The notes under the pieces are model-generated. The model saw nothing but the letters and a program-made list of their open reading frames with translations. It did no database searches and was not told where the DNA came from. Positions 1-9,500 of a stretch of DNA of 64,000 bases are shown one piece after another. Made by a program: the position numbers and the translations under genes. Each line of letters begins with the position of its first letter. The first letter of the stretch is position 1. The DNA is from Aquatica leii (lineage: Eukaryota > Arthropoda > Insecta > Coleoptera > Lampyridae), in NCBI GenBank assembly GCA_035610365.1, contig CM069439.1:5270001-5334000 (forward strand), written 5' to 3'.

Positions 1-3000
1 GAATATTGTCTTTAACAGTTTTAGTTAGGTTAGGAAACCAGTAATTTCTAGTGAGCAATTCGACAACTTTCTTACAACCTACGTGACCTACATCGTCATG
101 ACATGTACGGATAACATTTATCTGCATACTTTTTGGAACATAAAATAACAACTGTAATTTATTTTTACGATAGACTAAACCGTTTCGCATCTCATACCAC
201 GGACTCTCGGTTTGGGATAAAATCTTATGAATCTCCAAAATATCTTTGTCTTTGGCTTGCATAATACTCAAATTGTGTTCAAAACTACTCTCAGTTAGCA
301 TTAAAATACATCTGCTAAGTGAATCTACGTGTCGCATTTTATCACATTTCTTATGCTCTAATACGTAATCAAAATTATGCAAAACTAACGACCATCTTAG
401 AATTCTAAGATTTACATCTTTCTTTTCCAAGGTAAGCTTCAGACTATTGCAATCCGTTACTATTTTGAATTGTATACCCTGTAAATAAATTCGAAATCGT
501 TGTAATGAATACACTATACATAATGCTTCTAATTCAAAACTATGAAATTTTGCTTCAGACTCTGAAGTCCGTTTACTAAAATAGAACACAGGATGGAAAT
601 GGCCATCTGTTTGTTTCTGTAGTAAGATTGATGCAAAGCCTATTGAGCTCGCGTCGCAATGTAATTGGGTTTCTAGTTTTGGTGAATAAATAGATAAAAC
701 AGGTTTTGAGCTTAACGCTAATTTTATATTTTCAAAACACTTTAATTCTTCTACGCCTAATTTAAAATCAAACTTTGGTACTTTTTCTTTCTTTAACAAA
801 TCGTAAAGTGGTTTTGCAACAATAGAAAATTTCTCTACGAAACGCCTAAAATAAGAAACTAAGCTTAAAAAACTATGTAACGTTTTAAAATTATGCGGTA
901 CAGGAAAATCATAGACGGCTCTTAGATTTTCAGAATTTGGGCTAATACCATTCCCGTTTACAACATATCCTAAGTAATTAATTTTTTTTTTCAAAAAACT
1001 GCACTTGTCAAGTCTTAATTCTAGCAAATTTCTTGTTAGTACATCGTATACTTTCAGTAAAATGTCAAGATTCTCATTAATAGTAGTAGTGGCTACTAAA
1101 ATGTCATCAATATAAATAGTAATTTTTCCCTCATCAACTAATTCTCTAAACGCGGAGTGTACATATCTCATAAACATAGCAGGCGAATTTTTTAAACCGA
1201 ATGGCAGTCTTAAGTATTCGTATTGCCCTAACGGAGTAACAAAACTAGTATACTTTATAGATTCTTCCTCTACTGACACATGGTGAAAAGCGTCTTTTAA
1301 ATCGAGCCTACTAAAATAATTTTTGTCACGTAAACTATCTAACAAATCATCTATTAATGGTAGCGGATAATTATCTCTGATTGTAAATTTATTTAGTTCC
1401 CTAAAATCTACGCACATTCTTACTTTTCCACATTTTTTATTTACTAGTACAATAGGTGAACTATATTGTGAATTACTTTTCCTAATGATTTTACGTTCTA
1501 ATAAATCATTCAAAATTTGTTGAACATTTTCCTTTTCCGAATAGGACAACCTACGGGGTCGAAAAAAGAATGGAATATGATTGGAATTCAATAAAATTTT
1601 CATTTGCAACTTAACTTCAGGTTCGCTTGGTTTGTCTGCGGTTAAGTAATAGTGAACTAAATCATTCTCTATCCTATTTTTAACATGCAAGTCAATATCT
1701 TTCTCTATATCTACATTTATTTCATCATTCTTATGATTGCTAATATCAATCTTTAAAATTTCATCAACTTCGTTACCTGACTTTACCTCTTTTTCAACTT
1801 TAGTAACCTTTCCAAAAGTAATCTTTAACAATCCACTACATAATACATCTCTACCTATTAAACATTGATTTTGCATGGTGTTATTTGAAACGATATAAAA
1901 CCTTACAGCTATCTTAACATCGCTAATCTCAATTTCTCTCTTAAAAATACCTAAAATTTCAAGTTTAGAATTATTTAACCCAACAAAATTTAATTCATGA
2001 TCCAATTCTTCCCACAAGCTGTTAGGTACTATGTCTTCCCTTATTAAAGATATAGGACTACCACTATCTAATATGCCCCTAAGCATAATGTCATACCTGT
2101 CGTCTTCTTTTAGCTTCAAATGTATCTTCATCAGTTGTGCTGGCACCGGTATGCAGCTATTGTCGACAAGCACATGGGTCGTCGAGTCAACTGGTCCAGT
2201 GGAGCTACTTTGACGTTGGCTACAATTACTTGCTTTATGATTCTTTGACTGACAAATAAAACATGAGCCTGGTTCTCTCCTGGGCTTACGGCATTCTTGT
2301 GCTCTGTGTTCTATAACATTACAATTGTAACAACGATTACCCCTAATATTAGAATTTGGTGTTGACGATGCTACAGGAGTTGGTGACCTTTTGTAACTTT
2401 CTTCGGGTATGTTAACAGTATGCCTGTAACCTCGATCTTTATTGGTTAAATTTTTAATGACATTAGTCAACTCATGCAAGGTCTTAAAGTTCTGCATTCT
2501 CGCCTGTGACTGAAGTCGTTGGTTGTCAAACCCATCGATGACATAATCAATCAAATCTACTTCGGATAAACCCGCTTTGTTTCCTAGTGCAATTTTATCT
2601 GATACGTAATCCAAAAATGTTTCACCTTTTCTCCACCTTCGACCTTCAAATTTCTTCATAAGAGCTACTTTATTCGGTCTCGATGCAAACATTCTTATTA
2701 GTTCGGTTTTTAGATGTTCCCATGGCATTGTAATGTACTCCAATTTAGAATGAAACCACATTTTTGCCCGTCCCATAAACTTCGCTACTGCTATTAATTG
2801 TAGTACATCTTGCGGAACATTATAAATCTCTTGAACTTTATCAACTCGTTCCACCCAAATTTCCACATCTTCATCGGTACCATCAAAATTAGGTAGTAAT
2901 GCTGCAATTTCACTGCTTTTGTGTTGTCTTGGAACTTCGGTGTTTCTATAGGATGTTTCCAAATCACTTCGATGAACACTGTGTCTTCTACTTTCTTCTT

Positions 3001-3010
3001 GTTGAGCCAT
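1..3010 (-). CDS. Ty3/gypsy gag-pol polyprotein, partial
   Basis: One uninterrupted frame of about 1003 codons runs from an ATG at 3010 to the left edge, where it is cut. In order: a retrotransposon gag region; two CCHC zinc knuckles near residues 227 and 250 (CYNC...H...C and CFIC...H...C); an aspartic protease DSG near residue 315; reverse transcriptase with YIDD near residue 633; RNase H beginning CDAS near residue 786; and the start of the integrase zinc-binding domain near residue 971. The integrase core and 3' LTR lie outside. Gag and pol share one frame with no visible frameshift. The role is reverse transcription and integration of the element. The absence of stops contrasts with every other element here, so this copy is probably young. 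An ATG at about 3105 in another frame stops early, so 3010 is the preferred start. Confidence 0.95.
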   Translation of the reverse strand, partial: MAQQEESRRHSVHRSDLETSYRNTEVPRQHKSSEIAALLPNFDGTDEDVEIWVERVDKVQEIYNVPQDVLQLIAVAKFMGRAKMWFHSKLEYITMPWEHLKTELIRMFASRPNKVALMKKFEGRRWRKGETFLDYVSDKIALGNKAGLSEVDLIDYVIDGFDNQRLQSQARMQNFKTLHELTNVIKNLTNKDRGYRHTVNIPEESYKRSPTPVASSTPNSNIRGNRCYNCNVIEHRAQECRKPRREPGSCFICQSKNHKASNCSQRQSSSTGPVDSTTHVLVDNSCIPVPAQLMKIHLKLKEDDRYDIMLRGILDSGSPISLIREDIVPNSLWEELDHELNFVGLNNSKLEILGIFKREIEISDVKIAVRFYIVSNNTMQNQCLIGRDVLCSGLLKITFGKVTKVEKEVKSGNEVDEILKIDISNHKNDEINVDIEKDIDLHVKNRIENDLVHYYLTADKPSEPEVKLQMKILLNSNHIPFFFRPRRLSYSEKENVQQILNDLLERKIIRKSNSQYSSPIVLVNKKCGKVRMCVDFRELNKFTIRDNYPLPLIDDLLDSLRDKNYFSRLDLKDAFHHVSVEEESIKYTSFVTPLGQYEYLRLPFGLKNSPAMFMRYVHSAFRELVDEGKITIYIDDILVATTTINENLDILLKVYDVLTRNLLELRLDKCSFLKKKINYLGYVVNGNGISPNSENLRAVYDFPVPHNFKTLHSFLSLVSYFRRFVEKFSIVAKPLYDLLKKEKVPKFDFKLGVEELKCFENIKLALSSKPVLSIYSPKLETQLHCDASSIGFASILLQKQTDGHFHPVFYFSKRTSESEAKFHSFELEALCIVYSLQRFRIYLQGIQFKIVTDCNSLKLTLEKKDVNLRILRWSLVLHNFDYVLEHKKCDKMRHVDSLSRCILMLTESSFEHNLSIMQAKDKDILEIHKILSQTESPWYEMRNGLVYRKNKLQLLFYVPKSMQINVIRTCHDDVGHVGCKKVVELLTRNYWFPNLTKTVKDNI

Positions 3011-3192
3011 AATTGCACGTACTGTTATTTGTACAACCTCCTCTACTGTCGATATTACATTTGTAGACTTTAGGTACTTCATTACTATTGTCCATATTAT
3101 TTCCAGCCATAATAACTTATTTCGTGTTACACGTGCTTAACCTCAAAACTATTTCAATCCTTTTATTTTCTATCGATCGCTTATAGTTTCTC

Positions 3193-3206
3193 AATCCCAC
3201 TTCTGA
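3193..3206 (-). promoter_or_regulatory. primer-binding site, tRNA-Leu type
   Basis: The + strand reads AATCCCACTTCTGA, which matches the 3' end of eukaryotic tRNA-Leu up to just before its terminal bases. The minus strand therefore carries the complementary site, 5 bases inside the LTR edge. tRNA-Leu priming is known for mdg3/micropia-like gypsy elements. The tRNA match is from recall of conserved tRNA-Leu sequence, not a search. Confidence 0.75.
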
Positions 3207-3211
3207 ATTAT

Positions 3212-3388
3212 TGTAGGATGGCTTCGTGGGTATTGGCGCGTCTATTAGTGATCGAGAAACATTTAACATAACTTTATTTCCTTAAAAACTACACAACGAA
3301 CACGTTCATCTTACATTCCAATTACATAATCATGTCATATTCTTTTCACTCTGGCGGTTGTGGAGCCACTGCATCCCCTCCCGCCACA
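3212..3388 (-). repeat. 5' LTR of the gypsy element
   Basis: In element orientation the segment starts TGTGGCGGGAGG and ends CATCCTACA, so it has TG...CA ends. It contains an AATAAA polyadenylation signal near 3290 and is followed by the tRNA-Leu primer site. It is short (177 bp) and GC-richer at its outer end. The 3' LTR is outside the window, so the boundaries rest on the terminal dinucleotides and the primer site alone. Confidence 0.7.
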
Positions 3389-3714
3389 AGCGCGAAATTT
3401 AAATTCAAAATTTTAGCCTACAATATGAAAATTAAATTATTATTGTTTTTAGCAATTTTCAGATTTTCAAAGTGCTTATATTTTAATATTTTTATAAAAA
3501 GTATATAGTGAACTTTTATATGGGCGAATTTTGTAGGTTTTCATCTAAATATTCGTTTATGTCATCAGTTTCTAGTTTCTACCCAGTTAAGTCGATGTGA
3601 TTTTTTTCAAGCTTTATCTACCTTTTTCGTCCTTTGTAAAATTTTGACCAAACAAATTGTGATTACAATTTTCTATTCTGAATAATTCCCGTGTTGTCGT
3701 TATCATGCACACAC
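3389..3714. other. AT-rich flank, no gene seen
   Basis: Sequence between the gypsy LTR and the first Penelope fragment. No coding frame or known repeat was recognised. Confidence 0.5.
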
Positions 3715-3982
3715 ATCATGTCACACAACACAGTGGAGATCTTCAGAGTTTAGAATCAACTGATTGATTGCGTCTTGAAATCTGGTTTTTATAGACCGGC
3801 CTCCAATCGATAAAACTTTTTTCTAAACCTAGAATCTTGATTAATATTAAAAGGAGATTTAATTATTTCAATAGATTTACTAATTTTTGTAACATTAGAC
3901 AAAATCTTAGTGTTTTCAAACAAAATTTGATGACCCATTTCTAGCATGTGCTTTGCTACTGCTGACTTAGATTTATTTACTT
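3715..3982 (-). mobile_element. Penelope-like element family A, 3' fragment
   Basis: The minus strand encodes the end of a Penelope endonuclease region (SAVAKHMLEMGHQILFEN and further), followed by non-coding 3' sequence containing CTGAAGA. The reading resembles the C-terminal tail after the GIY-YIG core of Penelope-like elements. The 5' part (reverse transcriptase) is missing. The same 3' segment recurs near 5660-5930, 55740-56160, 58560-58745 and 63700-64000. It lies head to head with the plus-strand copy that follows. Confidence 0.8.
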
Positions 3983-3984
3983 AC

Positions 3985-4438
3985 AAACATTAGCTGCCGC
4001 CATGGGTTCTCTGTTTTCACCGGTTGTTGCTAATATATTTATGTAAAATTTTGAGAAAAAAACTTATCCTTATTTTATACAAAACCTAAGTGTTGGTACA
4101 GATACGTTGATGACACGGTTGTCATTTGGCAACATGGCTGTTTTACGCTCAATGAGTTTCTATGTCATTTATACTCAATTCATTCAAATATTCGTTTTAC
4201 TATAGAATTAGAAAGAAACTTCTTTTTGCCTTTTTTTAAGGTTTAAGTTACTGGAAATGAAGATGGTTTATCAAAACCTACTTATACAGATATATATTTA
4301 AATAGATTGTTTCACCATCACTTTGTTCAGAAATTATCAGTAATGAATTCTTTAGTGAACTGTTTTCTTGTCAATCCCAAAATCTTAAAAAAGAGTTATA
4401 TTATCTAATTAAGGTGTTAGTCGCAAACAATTATGGGT
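3985..4438 (+). pseudogene. Penelope-like reverse transcriptase, part 1 (family A)
   Basis: Reading across stops gives AAMGSLFSPVVANIFM, then RY-VDDTVVIW (the palm catalytic motif, about 4095-4130), then IELE, LPF and TDIYLNRLFHHHFVQK. These are consecutive landmarks of Penelope-like reverse transcriptase. Stops and frameshifts interrupt it, so it is dead. Upstream fingers are missing. The frame is interrupted at 4439 by a MULE-type transposon and resumes after 5406. Confidence 0.85.
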
Positions 4439-5406
4439 TACGGACAATTGGTCCTCGGATAATTTGTCTTCAAACCATTGGTAACGGACAATTGGTTTCC
4501 TGACAATTTGTACCGGCAACATTCTGTACCCGGAAACTTCGTGCTCCATTAAATTTAGGACAGTGCTTCCTAAGTAAAATCATACCCCACTAACTCATCA
4601 AAAAACCGAAACGTCATTAGTGAAAACAAACGCTTAAGTTTATGAATTTTTTAGAAGTGGATAAATCCCATTTTGATTTTTGTATCCACGAATATTCCTT
4701 TTTATAGAATTTTTTTTGGAATGCTTGCCAAGACACTGTCTTCAGCACCGGATAAATTTACTGCCAAAAGTTGTTGATCAGATCCATTAGATGACAAAGA
4801 TTTAGTTTTAATACACTGCATTGTTTGTAAAACATCATGTCTGTTTGCGATTACTGGATGACTGTGTTGTGTAACTTTCCTTATTACTTGAGGTGTGTCA
4901 CCATGGGTCATCACTCAACTTTTTCATGTTTGACGTTGCTCGCATACCCAAATGCTACATATTCCAGATTGATTTTTCTTTAAAAACATATACAGATGGT
5001 TCTTATACATCAATTTATTTTGCCCACGCTTTGATTTTAAAAAAGCCATTGCAATTACACTAATTAGTTCAATACTTGAATTTACGTTTGAAACTAACAA
5101 AGAATTGAAATACTTGGTGATGTCAATTTATGCATAGAAGTGAAAGGGAATAATTTAAAAATGTAATTAGATAAAACGATATGGGTAATTAGGGTTATAC
5201 GATTTATGCTAACGATTTGGTTATCAATATATATATAATTATAATTTTCTTTAATTGTTGTAATTAAAGCCATTAAATTTAAGAATCGTCAAGATTTGCA
5301 TTCTTCTTACTTGTGGAAAAATTTTCCGGGTACGGAATGTCGCCGGTACGAATTGTCCGAATTCCAATTGTCCGGTGACAAATTTTTTGAGAACTAATTG
5401 TCCGTA
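4439..5406. mobile_element. non-autonomous MULE-like transposon with long terminal inverted repeats
   Basis: The left end TACGGACAATTGG... and the right end ...AATTGTCCGTA are inverted copies over about 90-100 bp (4439-4541 against 5318-5406). Both contain repeated GGACAATT motifs and a shared GTACCGGC(A/G)ACATTC(T/C)GTACCCGG block. The interior (968 bp in total) holds only a fragment resembling the FLYWCH-type DNA-binding end of MULE transposases, with no catalytic domain. It sits inside a Penelope reverse transcriptase relic. A clear 8-9 bp target duplication was not found, so the outermost bases are approximate. Confidence 0.8.
4702..4914 (-). pseudogene. FLYWCH/MULE transposase N-terminal fragment
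   Basis: A 70-codon frame reads THGDTPQVIRKVTQHSHPV and, further on, SVLASIPKK. This resembles the end of a FLYWCH zinc finger (HSHP histidines) and the following linker of insect MULE transposases. Upstream, the reading WVCEQRQT across stops may be the W-C part of the finger. No DDE catalytic region remains. It lies inside the long inverted repeats at 4439-5406, which supports the MULE assignment. Homology is by eye only. Confidence 0.55.
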
Positions 5407-5960
5407 TTCTACAGTTACAGTAGAAAACTATTAAACAATCTATTACAATGTTTACTTCTGCAAAACTAAGAGGAACAACAAAATATTAGTCTTAACCGTT
5501 GTCTTATCTACATTATGTCAATAAGTACTACAGATTGCATCGAAAAAAAGTCGTCTAAACACAATATTATCACTTGGTTTGTCACTCTTTTGTATTAAAC
5601 CACAGCAACAATGTAGTCGTCAAAAACAATCTTTTAAGGCAGCAGTAGCAAAGCATATGTTTGAAACGGATCATTAAATTTTTTTTGAAACCAGTAAAGA
5701 TTTGGCCAATCTTTCAAATCAGCGAAAAATTAAGGAATTTATTGAAAGAATTAAAAATCCTTTTAATATTAATTAAGATTCTAGTTTTCCTTTACCGGAC
5801 ATTTGAAAACCAGTTTTACCGATTAAAGGCGGGTCTATAAAAGCGAGATTTTAAGAGTTTATTCCAGGTTCTGAACATGTACACTGCGACGTGTGATGAA
5901 AGATCAGTTTGCAGATAATAACAACACGGGACTTATCCAGAATACAAATGCAACCTGTTA
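5407..5960 (+). pseudogene. Penelope-like element family A, part 2 with 3' end
   Basis: Continuation of the relic interrupted at 4439. Frameshifted readings correspond to the region after the reverse transcriptase, and the endonuclease tail is visible from about 5636 (AAVAKHMFETDH, NQRKIKEF). Non-coding 3' sequence follows, with TTCTGAACA...GAAAG near 5873-5903, a motif shared with the other Penelope ends. There are many stops. The GIY-YIG core is not legible. Confidence 0.7.
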
Positions 5961-6367
5961 AAACCTAAATTCTACTGAAAAAATAATGTTGTGTTTAAAA
6001 ATAGAAATTGGTTTTTAATTGTTTTTAGTGTAGCTGTAGTGTAGTCATCATGTGCTATCTATAAAAAAACATTTTTTTTGAGCAATCATTTTTTTTACTT
6101 TTTACTTTATAGTACACAAGCGGTAACATGCTTCCAAATCAACGTAACTTTTTTGGTTTGCCAATTATGAATGAATTTAATTTTTTTAGGCTCGGCAAGT
6201 TTGCATAAAACGCAATTGTTAGTTGTTCTTTGCTGTGTTTCTATTTATGACATTTGAAAAAAATTAACATTGTCAGTTTTGAAAACATCTTTGTGGTTGT
6301 ATCACTCAGTAAACGTTTCCATTTCTTGCAAACTTCTAGGTTTTTTATTCTGAATATATCTGGTGTA

Positions 6368-6502
6368 GTTGATTTCAAACAAGCCGAGCTTTTGTCATAC
6401 GTCGTTTATTATTAATATTAAACTTTATGAAACTAGCTTATTCCAGACTCTGAAGATGTTTACTGCGACGTATGATAAAAGCTCGACTGGTTTGAAATCA
6501 AC
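6368..6502. repeat. inverted repeat made of Penelope-terminal sequence
   Basis: Two 37-base arms (6368-6404 and 6466-6502) are inverted copies with about four mismatches, separated by 61 bases. The right arm and spacer carry TCCAGACTCTGAAGATG and TACTGCGACGTATGAT, matching the Penelope family A 3' region at 5860-5905. It is probably a leftover of the inverted terminal structure typical of Penelope-like elements. Confidence 0.7.
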
Positions 6503-9500
6503 CGAAAACTTAAATTTTATTGTTGATTTATGTTTCCATTTTTGAGGCAAAATTTTTTGAAAGTCAAGTTATACGTTTTTTTAGCTATCTGTTGCTCCCT
6601 TTGAAACTATGGATTTGCAAATTCTTCAGTTCTTTATTTTAATGTTGGTCACTAATGTTTTTATTTTAAAACTCATCAAACCAAGTAAATAAAAATCGTG
6701 TTTAATCAGAAAGTTTTTGTCATTTACACAAAGAGTTTTCGAATTCTTGTCTTATCAACAGATCAGCTTCTTTTTTTACTACTTTTGATAATAGTTTAAA
6801 AACATCATAAACTTAATACGTGATTGCAGGATCTAATGTGTGATGTTTTTTCTATAAGAAATGTCTAGAAATTTTTAGAATTACAATCAAACTATTTTTA
6901 AAGTTGTTTATCGCGTAATTCGCTTAGACTCTAACCATGTTTTCATAGGTTTACAACGTTTTCCTCTTCAGTTGTCAATCGCTCAACTAACATATCTTAC
7001 TTTAAGCACGTTTCCTTCTTCATTTGTCATTGCACTTAATTTGCAGAAATAAAATCTTATAAAAAATGTTGGTAAAGCTGTTACGGTAGTTTTTAATTTA
7101 TTGAAAACCTGCCTACATTGTTTTTGTTTTCTAACAGTTTCATTTAGCACGATTTGTATTGGTTTGTTATAGACCTAATAAGAATTTCTAAGGTTTTTGT
7201 AGTACAAAGTTGTGTAAAAGAATATTAAAAACCATTGGATACTTTTGATCTTCTTGGTAAATTTAATGTCAAGATGTTGATTGTTAAACATGTATCAACA
7301 GATATAAAATTTAGTATTACATGTGGATATTATCGTTATTTTTTTAGACGTTCTTGTAACACAAAAACTGCACATTGATAGGTATTTTATTTATAATTTG
7401 GTTTATTATATTGATTCTCAAAAAACAATTGTAGCATGCAGAGGTTAAGCAAATTACTTACAAGTGTTTTTAAAGTAATTTGCATATAAAATATGTACAG
7501 TAAAGAACAGTATTTAACTAATAACAATTAAATGAACAAACGGTTACTTAATGCGCTTATTTATTTAACATCGGCACGTTCTTTTTTAACCCTTACGCTG
7601 CACGTGTTTATTTAGACCATCAATTCTTTTTAAAACTTCTGACTATACTGCACTCGAAATTCTTCGTTCAGTTTTTATATTTATATCTTATCTGGGACTA
7701 GAACATTCCATCTCTTTTAACAATCGATTCAAATGTTCACAAATATTTTAGAAACGACCATCCTTTTGTAATAAATTAACATTTGAATTATTTCGACGAT
7801 TTAAACAATAATTACTTTATAATTTTAATGTTAAATTCTGTTAATATTTACATACAAAACACCACAAATTAATGTAATGTTTTACTAACTCTTATTGATT
7901 ATTAATATACTACATAGATATATTATAACATTTAAATTATCATGAATTAATTGTAATGCATCAGTTCTTGTGTAAAATTGCAGTTATTGGTCTCTGATGG
8001 ACTTTATTTTTGCAATAAATACTAATAGTTACTAATTAACTTTTAAAGTTACTATGTAATATATATAAAATGCAATAAAGAGTTAATGCTAAATTTTATT
8101 GCTGATTAACTTAGGAATAGTTGTCATTATAGAAATAAGTCACCTCAAGACTAAAGCATATATGTTCTTTGTTGTTTTTTTTGTCCTTGTGTATTACCTT
8201 AGTACTGTCGACAAAAAGCTAAAATTTGTTTTTTATATTCTGTAGACGGCTGGTTCTTACACAAGCAATTTTTACAAGTCAATTCTATTTCGACATAAAG
8301 ATTATTGCCGGCACAATTTTTGATCTAAATCTTCTAAGAAATTGGTGGACAAACTATTAACTAAAAACGGTAATGTACCGATTAAATATTTTGGTCTACG
8401 TTACCTAAAATTGCTTTTACCAGTTGGTTAATTGAAAGTTTTGTTTACTTTAAAATATTTATGTTGATGACATTATTTAATCCGTATTGATGCTAAGGAC
8501 ATATTATAACTCATTGGTATGGACTGAGCTTATTAGTCTCTCAAATAGAAAAGATTGTTAATTGCTTAATAACTCCCCTAAAATTTTTTTTGGTTATTGT
8601 TCAATCACTGTTCTTCTTTTTCTTTTATTAACACATTTACTAAACGAGAAGTTTACCATTAAGTAGCCAAGATACTTGGTCCTCAAGTTTTCGCTCTTAT
8701 AGTCTTGTCAATAAAGTTCGTAGCAAATCTTATATTTTGTATTTAAAAAATGCAAAAAAGTATAAACAGCTTTTAAACAGTTTTCACTCTGTTGGCATTG
8801 TCTTCATACATTTGTTATAAATATTTTTAATTTTACCGGTAGACGTCAATGCTACCACTAAAAAACATAAAATTTGAGTTCTCTCTACGACTAACTCTTT
8901 TTTGGAATATATTTTAAGTTTATATTTGTTGCTAATTCTTTTTTGTCTTTGCAACATATTCTCGTATCTTCTCAGTTTTGTTTTACTTTAGATAAAAAGC
9001 TACCGCGTTGTATTCTCGTTTTTTTTTCTTTTCTATTTAAAAAATGCAAAAACGTGTATTTGGATACATTTTTATTCCCCCAAACACTTTTTTTTTTACT
9101 TTTGTTTTATTAAATAAACGTTTAATAGAAGTGTCGCTTTACAGAATTCACTTAATTTGTTACCAGTTTTAAAAAAAACATAATGATATAGTAATTAGCT
9201 TTTTCTAAACAAATTGAGCACTTGATTTAGTTCGGGGGTAGATAGTTACGTAAACTTTTTTTTAGAATTGTTTCAAAATAGTTTAACAAAATGTTAAAAC
9301 GTTGTAATGCTATTTTTTGTGAGCAAAATAAAACAAATATTAAACTTTGTTATTGTATTTTTTGTTTATTACATTTATGACAATTTTTTACAACTATGTT
9401 ACACGTCACGTAAAAAACGTTTTTATGCATCAAAAAGGTCACTAAAAACCTACGTATTTAAAACGTCTGACAACAATCCATTAATTAAAAACGAATACAC

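Noticed and set aside
3193-3206. tRNA-Leu-like sequence as a possible tRNA gene
   Set aside because: Only 14 bases match and they sit just inside an LTR, where a primer-binding site is expected.
4430-5416. 9-bp target duplication of the MULE
   Set aside because: Flanking nonamers (TTATGGGTT and TTCTACAGT) share only four bases; not claimed.
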